The translations under genes were made by a program, and so were the position numbers. Positions 42,901-49,822 of a stretch of 64,000 bases of DNA are shown in pieces. Origin of the DNA: Lewinellaceae bacterium. Its GTDB lineage: Bacteria; Bacteroidota; Bacteroidia; Chitinophagales; Saprospiraceae. The notes beneath the pieces are model-generated. The model did no database searches. It saw nothing but the letters and a program-made list of their open reading frames with translations, and was not told the origin of the DNA. The stretch is from the NCBI GenBank assembly GCA_020636405.1, contig JACJXW010000004.1, positions 1,488,001 to 1,552,000 on the forward strand, read 5' to 3'. Positions within the stretch are counted from its first letter, which is position 1. Every line of letters begins with the position of its first letter.

Positions 42901-43833
42901 CTTCTGGCCGATTTCCTGGGGCATTCTGCCGGCGTTACCTCCGCCGTTTTCTCCCCGGATGGACAACGTATTTTGACCGTTTCATTAGATCATACGGCCA
43001 AGTTGTGGGATCTCCAGGGTAGGCTCCTGGCCAATCTTCAGGGGCATACTGAACGCGTTATCTCTGTCGTTTTCTCCCCGGATGGGCGCCGCATTTTGAC
43101 CGGTTCATTAGATGATACGGCCAAGTTGTGGGACCTCCAGGGTAAGCTCCTGGCCAATCTTCAGGGGCATACTGAACGCGTTACCTCTGTCGTTTTCTCC
43201 CCGGATGGGCGTCGTATTTTGACCGGTTCCGGAGATGATACGGCCAAATTGTGGGATCTCCAGGGCAATCTCCTGGCCGATCTCCGAGGGCATACTGCCG
43301 GCGCTTTCTATGATGTTACCTCCGCCGTTTTCTCCCCGGATGGGCGTCGTATTTTGACCGCTTCCAGAGATAAAACTGCTAAATTGTGGGATCTCCAGGG
43401 GAATCTCCTGGTCAATCTCCAGGGGTATACCGCGGTTTTCTCCCCGGACGGGCGCCGCATTTTGACCGTTTCTAACGATATAACTACTAAATTGTGGGAT
43501 CTCCAGGGGAATCTCCTGGTCAATCTCCAAGGGCATACTGACTGGGTTACCTCCGCCGTTTTCTCCCCGGACGGGCGCCGCATCTTGACCGGTTCTGATG
43601 ATCATACGGCCAAATTGTGGGATCTTCAGGGCAATATCCTGGCCGATCTCCAGGGGCATACTGCTAGCGTTAGATCTGCCATTTTCTCCCCGGACGGGCG
43701 CCGCATCTTGACCGGTTCAGAAGATCATACAGCGAAATTGTGGCTGGCTCCCAGCTATTATGAGACTTGGGTAAACAGCATGGGCCTGGCCCCGCTGACA
43801 GAAGCGAAAAAGAAGGAGTATGGATTAGAGTGA
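39925..43833 (+). CDS. nSTAND ATPase with transmembrane helix and 16 WD40 repeats
   Basis: 1302 residues. Residues 1-~400 form a STAND-type NTPase module: FFGRDEEIEALYQM, P-loop GASGTGKTS (45-53), Walker B YLIFDQFEELY (~133-143). A membrane helix follows at 460-480 (NLIIGSILATAAVVAIFFAL), then a coiled coil (~485-590; Ala/Gln/Asp-Ser-Leu heptads). From about residue 630 to 1283 there are 16 WD40 repeats of 41 residues with the core FSPDGRRILTxSxDxTAKLWDL. Such proteins are ligand-sensing switches; some nSTAND proteins act in phage defence or as apoptosis-like switches, but no effector domain is evident here. No linked partner genes are seen. Confidence 0.9.
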   Translation: MTKRYPFKFLDAYNPTDTDIFFGRDEEIEALYQMTFQSDILLVYGASGTGKTSLINCGLASRFQAHDWLALNIRRGNGLNASLQQKLEEATAGVTAGAPDLDLSWLDEGEADVAGSALGRQLQEIYRRYFRPIYLIFDQFEELYILGSKAEQAQFIRNVQEIQSVEQPVKMIFVIREEYLGHLFEFERAVPQLLRKKLRVEPMNLDKVGQVVWGAAALSRSNIRLEAGQEVQIVEGIFQKIKGDEQTLAIQLPYLQVFLDKLYLHVTGDEGRQADALFTRQALSEIGDIGDVLRDFLEEQAIRIQKSLRGRHPNLPEDTVWQILSPLATLEGTKEPIMETNLIKRLPSLHAAVVSEGLRLLEQGRILRYDENEGRYEVAHDSLAARIAEHRNDDEIAMLEIQRLITSQMALKAEARALFTEKQLNLIDPYLGKLVLEPEALQLIEESRRWVKARGRRARRRNLIIGSILATAAVVAIFFALRANTQTRIANNALAEAEQKRAQAVRADSLSQIEKVSAIQAKEEATRQAEMAQRSDSLAQAEKGKAIDARNNALRQRSIAQRQADIAEARRLAFIAKQLAGEHLYTDALHVALAAYQRADPQPLETYQAFSSIFKEAIDNSLPVITGELQGHTSDVYSASFSPDGQHILTHSEDRTAKLWDLRGNILADLNEDNISVQSASFSPDGQRIVTGSSKTAKVWDLHGKLRAELNGHTNSVLSASFSPDGQRIVTSSFDRTAKLWDLQGTLLTDFNGHSAGVTSAVFSPDGRRILTVSRDTTAKLWDLHGNLLSDLRGHTDIVRSAVFSPDGRRILTASKDHTAKLWDLQGMLLADFNGHSAGVTSAVFSPDGRRILTASYDKTAKLWDLQGTLLADFNGHSAGVTYAVFSPDGQRILTSSLDDTAILWDLQGKLLADLRGHTDIVRTAVFSPDGRRILTASKDHTAKLWDLQGDLPTDLRGHSAGVTSAVFSPDGQRILTVSLDDTVKLWDLQGKLLADFLGHSAGVTSAVFSPDGQRILTVSLDHTAKLWDLQGRLLANLQGHTERVISVVFSPDGRRILTGSLDDTAKLWDLQGKLLANLQGHTERVTSVVFSPDGRRILTGSGDDTAKLWDLQGNLLADLRGHTAGAFYDVTSAVFSPDGRRILTASRDKTAKLWDLQGNLLVNLQGYTAVFSPDGRRILTVSNDITTKLWDLQGNLLVNLQGHTDWVTSAVFSPDGRRILTGSDDHTAKLWDLQGNILADLQGHTASVRSAIFSPDGRRILTGSEDHTAKLWLAPSYYETWVNSMGLAPLTEAKKKEYGLE
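41814..43761 (+). repeat. Sixteen tandem ~123-bp repeats coding WD40 blades
   Basis: DNA units encoding GH(T/S)...FSPDGRRILT...TAKLWDLQG recur every 123 bp with very high nucleotide identity (for example TTCTCCCCGGATGGGCG in most units). Unit 2 is one codon short, unit 13 has four extra codons (AGAFYDVT) and unit 14 lacks several codons (QGYTAVF), pointing to slippage or unequal recombination. Confidence 0.93.
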
Positions 43834-44030
43834 TGGGCTTTTGGTATGCTCCAGGGGGTAAAGGCTGGTTTCCATGATCAAGGCCTGAAATATTTTTTCA
43901 ACCTTCAAACCCATTCCAGTGCAATGTCTTGGTTAACCCGGCAGCGCCTGTTTGCCAATACTGCCAGGCAGGTTTATCGAAAATAATGGATGGCGCCTTT
44001 GCGTTGACATTAGCAAAAAACATCACATTA

Positions 44031-45650
44031 ATGAGTAATACTACCTATTGGTTTCTCCTCTTGTGGTTTATCCTCAGCACCCCGCCCGCGGTCGGGCAAA
44101 CACCCCCTCCAGCAGGCACCTACCAGGATCTGGTAACGCTGTTCCACGAATGGCGGGCTTTCGAAGCCCCGCCCCTCCGCGCCGGCGCCCCTGATTACAC
44201 CGCCGAGACTTTCGAAAAACGCTGGCCGGAGTTCAAAAAAATGCGTGCCCGCTTGTTGGCCATCGACACCACCGGTTGGCCGATAGCGCAGCAGGTGGAC
44301 TGGCGCCTCGCCTGGGCGGAGATGAACGGCTACGATTTCAACCAGCGGGTACTCCAACCCTGGGCGCGCGATCCGGCCTTCTACAAATCCGTCTGGACGG
44401 AACGCTCCGATGTGCCCGCCCACGAAGGGCCCACCCACCACCGCACCACGGAGATCTGGACGTATGCTTTCCCCCTCAGCCCACCCGAAAGGGACAGGCT
44501 GCTGAAGGACCTGAAGGTGATCCCCCCGCTGAACGCCCAGGCCAGGCTCAACCTCACCGGCAATGCCCGGGACCTCTGGGTTGCCGGCATCCGCGATATC
44601 CGGGGGCAGAGCAGTGACTTAAAGGATATTCTCGGTCGTCCAGGCGTCAGAGAGGACGCCGCCCTGGTGTCGGCGATCGAGGCCGCCATCACCTCTACCG
44701 GCGATCTGGCCCTCTGGCTGGAAGCGGAAGCCCAAACCAAGACGGGCCCCTCCGGCATTGGGAAGGACAACTATACCTGGTACCAGCAGAACGTACACCT
44801 GGTACCTTTAACCTGGGACGACGAGGTGATGCTTCTGAAGCGGGAACTGGCCCGCGCCTGGTCCGCCCTGAAACTGGAGGAGCACCGCAACCGCAACCTG
44901 CCGGAGCTCATCGCCGCCAACTCGCCGGAAGCCTACGCCGAGCTGGCGGAGCGGTCGGCCCGGAGCCTGATGAATTTTCTGGAGCAGGATGAAATGGTAA
45001 CCGTCAAGGATTATTTCGAGCCGGCCCTGCGGGAGCACCTGGGGGAGTACGTCCCCGAGGAGACGCGCCATTTCTTCTGGATCACCGCCCATTACGATCC
45101 CCGGCCGCTCTATTCCCATTTCTACCACTGGTTCGAACTGGCGCGGATGGACAACGAGCCGCACGCCAGCCCCATCCGCCGCGGGCCGTTGCTTTACAAT
45201 ATCTTCGACTCCCGCAACGAAGGGCTGGCCACCGCCGTGGAGGAAATGTTCCTGCAGGCGGGCCTGTACGATGACGACCCGCGGGTGCGCGAGATCGTCT
45301 ACATCCTGATCGCTCAGCGCGCCGCCCGGGGGTTGGGTTCCCTCTACGCCCACGCCAATGTGATGACGATGGAGGAGGCGGGCGGCATCCATTCGGAATA
45401 CACACCGCGCGGGTGGATGAAGACGGAAAAGGAACTGCTCCTCTTTGAGCAGCACCTTTACCTGCGCCAGCCCGGGTACGGTACCAGCTACATCACCGGC
45501 AAATACCTGGTGGAGGACGCCCTGGCGGATTTTGCCCGGATTAAGGAAGCCCGTGGAGAACCGTTCCACATCAAAGATTTCTTCGACCGGCTGAATGCTA
45601 TGGGCAATATTCCGATTTCGCTGGGGCACTGGGAAATGACGGGAGAGTGA
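44031..45650 (+). CDS. DUF885-like secreted protein
   Basis: 539 residues with a signal peptide (YWFLLLWFILSTPPAVGQ) from the Met at 44031. The body is helical; residues ~390-470 (EGLATAVEEMFLQAGLYDDD ... AQRAARGLGSLYAHANVMTM) resemble the second half of the DUF885 metallopeptidase-like fold (EGW.LY.E...GLY.D). The family's usual HExxPGHH zinc motif was not found, so it may be catalytically inactive or belong to a divergent branch. Anything more about function would be guesswork. Its position next to the formylglycine-enzyme-like gene could be coincidental. Confidence 0.65.
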   Translation: MSNTTYWFLLLWFILSTPPAVGQTPPPAGTYQDLVTLFHEWRAFEAPPLRAGAPDYTAETFEKRWPEFKKMRARLLAIDTTGWPIAQQVDWRLAWAEMNGYDFNQRVLQPWARDPAFYKSVWTERSDVPAHEGPTHHRTTEIWTYAFPLSPPERDRLLKDLKVIPPLNAQARLNLTGNARDLWVAGIRDIRGQSSDLKDILGRPGVREDAALVSAIEAAITSTGDLALWLEAEAQTKTGPSGIGKDNYTWYQQNVHLVPLTWDDEVMLLKRELARAWSALKLEEHRNRNLPELIAANSPEAYAELAERSARSLMNFLEQDEMVTVKDYFEPALREHLGEYVPEETRHFFWITAHYDPRPLYSHFYHWFELARMDNEPHASPIRRGPLLYNIFDSRNEGLATAVEEMFLQAGLYDDDPRVREIVYILIAQRAARGLGSLYAHANVMTMEEAGGIHSEYTPRGWMKTEKELLLFEQHLYLRQPGYGTSYITGKYLVEDALADFARIKEARGEPFHIKDFFDRLNAMGNIPISLGHWEMTGE

Positions 45651-45717
45651 AGAAGTAAATGAAGCCATTAACGAGAAGTTTCTTTATTTTTCGACCGGAA
45701 GCCAAAACAGCAAACAA

Positions 45718-46467
45718 GTGAAAAGCCAGAAAGAAACCTTATCCCGCGCCCTCACCGAAAAATTACCCAACGGTTATGCCTTCGACATGATCTATGTGGA
45801 AGGAGGGGTGTTTCAGATGGGCGGCGCCGACGACGATGCCTATTACGATGAGCAGCCCGTCCACGAAGTGAAATTGGACCGTTTGTACATTGGCCAATAT
45901 CCCGTCGTGCAGGCCCTCTGGGCGGCCGTCATGGACAAGGATGCTCCCGTCTCAGCAGAGAACAGGGAGCATCCGATGGAAATGGTGTCCTGGGAAGACG
46001 CCCAGTCCTTTATTCAAAAGCTCAATGAGATCACCGGCAAAACTTACCGGCTGCCTACGGAAGCGGAATGGGAGTATGCCGCCCGTGGCGGGCAGCAGGG
46101 GCACGGCTACATCTACGCCGGCAGCAATGATCTGGATGAAGTGGGCTGGTACGTGAGGAACAGTGACGGCAAAGAAAAAACAGTTGGCCGGAAAAAGCCC
46201 AACGAGCTCGGCATATACGGCATGAGCGGCAACGTGCTGGAATGGTGCCAGGACTTGTACAGCGGCAACTACTATGAGGAGTGTAAAAGGCAAGGCGTTG
46301 TGGAAAACCCACAGGGGCCGGCGAAGGGTACTTTCCGCGTTCTGCGCGGCGGTTCCTGGTACCTCGAAGCCCAGCGCTGCCGGTGTACTTATCGCCACTA
46401 CGACCCGCCGAGCGGCCGTTTTACAGATATGGGGTTTCGGCTGGCGTTGTCCTTTGAGGGGAAGTGA
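45718..46467 (+). CDS. Formylglycine-generating enzyme-like (SUMF1 domain) protein
   Basis: 249 residues from a GTG start. The SUMF1/FGE-sulfatase fold is clear: MIYVEGGVFQMGG, HPMEMVSWEDAQSF, YRLPTEAEWEYAARGG, YGMSGNVLEWCQD, RVLRGGSW. In active aerobic FGEs two Cys sit in the last motif (Cys336 and Cys341 in human SUMF1); here the segment is GGSWYLEAQRCRC, with Leu216 in place of the first Cys and Cys221 for the second. So it is probably not a classical FGE, though a sulfatase lies 750 bases downstream. No signal peptide. Many bacterial family members have other roles. Confidence 0.85.
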   Translation: MKSQKETLSRALTEKLPNGYAFDMIYVEGGVFQMGGADDDAYYDEQPVHEVKLDRLYIGQYPVVQALWAAVMDKDAPVSAENREHPMEMVSWEDAQSFIQKLNEITGKTYRLPTEAEWEYAARGGQQGHGYIYAGSNDLDEVGWYVRNSDGKEKTVGRKKPNELGIYGMSGNVLEWCQDLYSGNYYEECKRQGVVENPQGPAKGTFRVLRGGSWYLEAQRCRCTYRHYDPPSGRFTDMGFRLALSFEGK

Positions 46468-46473
46468 TTTTTC

Positions 46474-46662
46474 GTGCTGATAATTCACTGTACCTGCTAT
46501 ACGGATTGTAAAGTGGATTCCACATTTCCCCGTTGCCCGCCAGTGGTACGCCCAGTTGCTGATGATGCCATCTTCGTTCCCCCCGGCATGAAGCATGAGT
46601 TCTTCAACCAAACCGAAGAGCCCGTGGAGTTCGTACTGCTGATGTTCGGGGAAGGCGCCTGA
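46474..46662 (+). pseudogene. Remnant of a cupin-domain protein
   Basis: A 62-codon frame whose second half reads DDAIFVPPGMKHEFFNQTEE and then PVEFVLLMFGEGA, the typical C-terminal end of a small cupin (beta-strand, PPG turn, metal-binding His, second strand). The part before that (HCTCYTDCKVDSTF) has no cupin character and there is no room for the first half of the barrel. It looks like a decayed or 5'-truncated gene. Confidence 0.55.
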
Positions 46663-47219
46663 ACTGGTTAGCAGCCCGGAAAGTATTTCATGAAAAAGCA
46701 CTGGGGCCTATGGTATTGCATTTCGCCACGCCCGCCGTCCGGGAAAATTGTGATATTGATGGAGGGCAGGGTGCCACCAGCCATGCCTGGAGCGGCACCC
46801 ACCCACTTCCTGTCCACCGAGGTGCTGGGCGTCAACCTCGGGTTCAATAAACCCTTCGGCCCGAAAGTAGTGGGAATTCGCCCGTAATCTGCTATCTTAA
46901 CCTGGGCGGAGGGCAAGGTAGCCCACCCGGCAGTCCCGGTATGGGGGGGGAAATCCGGGATGATCAGCTGTGGCTGGATTGTGAAGCTCCGGAAGGTTCC
47001 AAACAATAGGAGTCATCCCGAATTTTGGATTGGAACGCGGACGCCGCAGATAACGCGGGTTTTCGCGGACAGCTCAGGCAAGGCACTTATCCGCGCGATC
47101 CGCACAATCCGCGTCATCGTCCGACGCCAAAGCTATGGGCGACGGCGTCCGTGTTCTATCCCTGATCGGCGCTAATCCGCGTTCCATTTTCTATTACGTC
47201 CACCCCTCAAATAGTAAGC
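46663..47219. other. 557-bp spacer with palindromic element
   Basis: No gene is supported. The first half (46663-47000) contains only short frames without recognisable motifs. The second half holds the inverted-repeat element at 47029-47188, directly before the sulfatase gene. Confidence 0.6.
47029..47188. repeat. GC-rich element with terminal inverted repeats (ATTGGAACGCGGA / TCCGCGTTCCAT)
   Basis: The left end ATTGGAACGCGGA (47029-47041) has an inverted counterpart ATCCGCGTTCCAT at 47175-47187. Inside are many CGCGGA/TCCGCG half-palindromes (CAGATAACGCGGG, TCCGCGCGATCCGCAC, ATCCGCGTCATCG). It has no coding capacity and belongs to the REP-like hairpins frequent in intergenic DNA of many bacteria. 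Confidence 0.75.
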
Positions 47220-48602
47220 ATGCTTAGGTTCACCACGCTCTTCCTCCTTTTTGCCCTGGCAGGCGGCCACCTTCCAGAGCCGCCGGGTACTTTACCTGCC
47301 GACACCCTTCCCAATTTTGTCTTCATCTTCGCCGATGACCTCGGCTATGGCGACCTGGGCTGTTTTGGGGCTACCGATATTTACACCCCCAACATCGACC
47401 GCATGGCAGCGGAAGGTGTGAAATTTACCGATTTTTACTCGGCATCTTCGGTATGCAGCCCTTCCCGCGCGGGCCTGCTCACCGGCAGGATGCCCCAGCG
47501 GATGGGCATCAACGGGGTGTTCTTTCCGGAAAGCTTTACTGGAATGCCGGTAGAGGAAGTGACCATTGCTCAGCAGCTGAAAAAGAAAGGCTACGCTACC
47601 GGGGTGGTAGGCAAATGGCACCTGGGCCACCGGCATAAGTTCCTGCCCTTGCAGAGAGGGTTCGATTATTACTACGGCATTCCCTACAGCAACGATATGG
47701 CAAGCGTGGTATATCTGCGCGGCAACCAGGTGGATTCTTTCCGGGTCGATCAGCGCTACACCACCCGAACCTATACCCGGGAGGCGCTACATTTTATTGA
47801 GCAAAACCAGGCCAGGCCATTCTTCCTGTACCTGGCCCACAATATGCCCCATGTGCCCATCTATGCGTCGGAGGCTTTCCGAGGCACCTCGCAGCGGGGC
47901 CTGTACGGTGACGTCATCCAGGAACTGGACTGGAGCGTCGGGCAGGTGCTGGACAAGCTGGAAGCCCTGGGCCTGCTGGAGAACACCCTCGTCGTCTTTT
48001 CCAGCGACAATGGCCCTTGGCTGGTGATGGAAGATCATGGTGGCTCCGCCGGGCCCTTGCGGGAGGGGAAACAGTTTACTTTTGACGGCGGCATGCGGGT
48101 ACCGACAGTAGCGATGTGGAAAGGAAAAACTCCCGCCGGTACGGTTGCCACCGATATGGCCTCTCAGATGGATTGGTTTCCTACCTTTTCCAACCTGGCG
48201 GGTATCCCCCTGGATGCCCATACCGTTTTTGATGGGCGCGATATCGCTCAGGTGCTGCTCGGCACCGGAAAACGGGAGGGCGACAGCTACCTGTTCTTTG
48301 ACGGCGCCAAACTGGAAGCTTACCGGCAGGGTGACTGGAAGTTGAAACTTCCCTATGAGGGGTTTGAAGGCGCATCCTGGAAAAAGGCCGTCGCCCCCCA
48401 CGATACCCTGCTGATCAACCTCAGGGAGAACCCCGGGGAAACGAAGAACCTGTTGTCGGCATACCCGGAGGTGGCCCGGCAGTTGTACGAAAGCATGTAC
48501 CGCGAACAGGAATCCCTGGGAGCATTACCACCTTCTTTGGTGCTCCGGACACCGGCAGACAACAGCCATTATGAGTACCTGGAAAGCAAGAGGAAAGAAT
48601 GA
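47220..48602 (+). CDS. Family S1 sulfatase (arylsulfatase-like)
   Basis: 460 residues. A short signal (TTLFLLFALAGGHL) precedes FVFIFADDLGYGDLGCFG (Asp39, Asp40 metal ligands), the formylglycine signature CSPSRAGLLTGR with the modifiable Cys79, VGKWHLGHRHK, and VFSSDNGPW. It removes sulfate esters, probably from sulfated polysaccharides such as algal or host glycans, after its Cys is converted to formylglycine by a maturase. The neighbouring SUMF1-like protein lacks one catalytic Cys, so the maturase may be elsewhere. Confidence 0.93.
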   Translation: MLRFTTLFLLFALAGGHLPEPPGTLPADTLPNFVFIFADDLGYGDLGCFGATDIYTPNIDRMAAEGVKFTDFYSASSVCSPSRAGLLTGRMPQRMGINGVFFPESFTGMPVEEVTIAQQLKKKGYATGVVGKWHLGHRHKFLPLQRGFDYYYGIPYSNDMASVVYLRGNQVDSFRVDQRYTTRTYTREALHFIEQNQARPFFLYLAHNMPHVPIYASEAFRGTSQRGLYGDVIQELDWSVGQVLDKLEALGLLENTLVVFSSDNGPWLVMEDHGGSAGPLREGKQFTFDGGMRVPTVAMWKGKTPAGTVATDMASQMDWFPTFSNLAGIPLDAHTVFDGRDIAQVLLGTGKREGDSYLFFDGAKLEAYRQGDWKLKLPYEGFEGASWKKAVAPHDTLLINLRENPGETKNLLSAYPEVARQLYESMYREQESLGALPPSLVLRTPADNSHYEYLESKRKE

Positions 48603-48646
48603 GGCGCCCAAACCCTATTTACTTCGTTCCCGGTGCACTGAGGACT

Positions 48647-49822
48647 CTACATCTCAAAAATACTCACATCCACCGCGCTGCAGGCAAACAGGCCCGGATG
48701 CTCCAGCAGGGCTGCGAAGAACAGCCGCCCGGCCCGCACATGGGCAACGTCGGCGTGCTGGAAATACCGGGTATAGGCAGGGGGCTGCCCGCTTTTTTGC
48801 GCGGCCGCGGCGATCAGCCGGCGGCTGCCCTCCGGTATAGGAGGTTGGCCCTTTCCCGGCCCTCCGGTTTCCGGTAGGATGAGGGCTTCCAGTTCCTGCT
48901 TTTCTCCGGCGCGCTCGTATTTTTTTATAAAGCGCTGATCGAGATACCGGGTTTGCAGGAAAGCGGGGAGAGGCTCTTCGGCGGGTTCCGGGAGGGAGGG
49001 CGCGGGTTGCAGGATCGCCTCCAGGGCGGCTTCGAGTTGCACGATCCCATAGCGGCTACGTTGCTGCCGGTTAGGGGAGAGGGGGGCGGCGGTGGAGATC
49101 AGGGCCTGCCTGATCTCGGCGGCGGTGGCTTCCGGGCGGGCCTGGAGCAGCCGGGCCGCCAAGCCGGCAATGTGGGCGCAGGCCATGGAGGTGCCGCTGC
49201 GGCGTTTGGTATAGCCGTGCGGCGTTGCGGAGAGGATATCGACGCCGGGGGCCAGGAGCTCCGGTTTCAGGGCGTCGCCCTGCCCGTAGCTGCCGGAGAA
49301 TTGGGCGACATTTCCCTGCGCGTCCACCGCGCCGACGGCCAGGGCGCCCGGATAACAGCCTGGCGAGTGTCCGGTACCGGCCCCGCTATTGCCGATGGGC
49401 AGGATGGGCAGGATGCCTTTTTGCCGGAAGGCCTGCAGGAAAGGGGCAAATACCGGCGTTTGCTTGCGGACGCCAATGGCCATGCAGGCTATGCGGATGT
49501 CGAAGGCCAGCAGGGCGTCCATGCCGGCGAGGAGTTGGAGGAGGCTTTTGCCCCGAGTGGAGATGGCGACTACGCAAAGTTGTGCATCTGGTGCAACGCC
49601 GGGAACGCCCTGTGCCGGATCCCCGCAGATGATGCCGGCGGTGTGGGTGCCATGGGAGGCAAAGGGCTGGGCCGGCCAGTTGGGCAGAGCAATCCCATCG
49701 GGGCCGATGGCAATCAGGCGGGCGACCTTGCTCCGGAGGGCTGGATGCTGCGGGTTTAGGCCGGTGTCGAGGTGGCCAATGTACACCGGGGGAAAGGCGT
49801 TTTTTTTACTTTTGCTACTCAA
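48647..49822 (-). CDS. Subtilisin-like serine protease without signal peptide
   Basis: 391 residues. The S8 triad is complete: Asp19 (GHLDTGL), His57 (SHGTHTAG), oxyanion Asn145 (PIGNSG) and Ser212 (RSGTSMACAH). No signal peptide, pro-domain or sorting domain is present, so it should act in the cytoplasm unless exported by an unusual route. Residues ~270-391 form an uncharacterised tail. The TTG start at 49820-49822 overlaps the stop of the 1465-residue gene upstream (TTGA), a strong sign of translational coupling and thus of a functional link with the giant proteins, possibly as their processing protease. Confidence 0.9.
   Translation of the reverse strand: MSSKSKKNAFPPVYIGHLDTGLNPQHPALRSKVARLIAIGPDGIALPNWPAQPFASHGTHTAGIICGDPAQGVPGVAPDAQLCVVAISTRGKSLLQLLAGMDALLAFDIRIACMAIGVRKQTPVFAPFLQAFRQKGILPILPIGNSGAGTGHSPGCYPGALAVGAVDAQGNVAQFSGSYGQGDALKPELLAPGVDILSATPHGYTKRRSGTSMACAHIAGLAARLLQARPEATAAEIRQALISTAAPLSPNRQQRSRYGIVQLEAALEAILQPAPSLPEPAEEPLPAFLQTRYLDQRFIKKYERAGEKQELEALILPETGGPGKGQPPIPEGSRRLIAAAAQKSGQPPAYTRYFQHADVAHVRAGRLFFAALLEHPGLFACSAVDVSIFEM

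Noticed and set aside
41814..43761. Regular 123-bp repeats as a CRISPR or satellite array
   Set aside because: The repeats stay in frame and code WD40 blades; no spacers and no cas genes.
45718..46467. Calling the SUMF1-like gene an active formylglycine-generating enzyme
   Set aside because: The first of the two catalytic Cys is replaced by Leu216, so only the fold is claimed.
46690..46887. Plus-strand 65-codon frame after the cupin remnant
   Set aside because: No motif, no promoter and no similarity to neighbours; treated as non-coding spacer.
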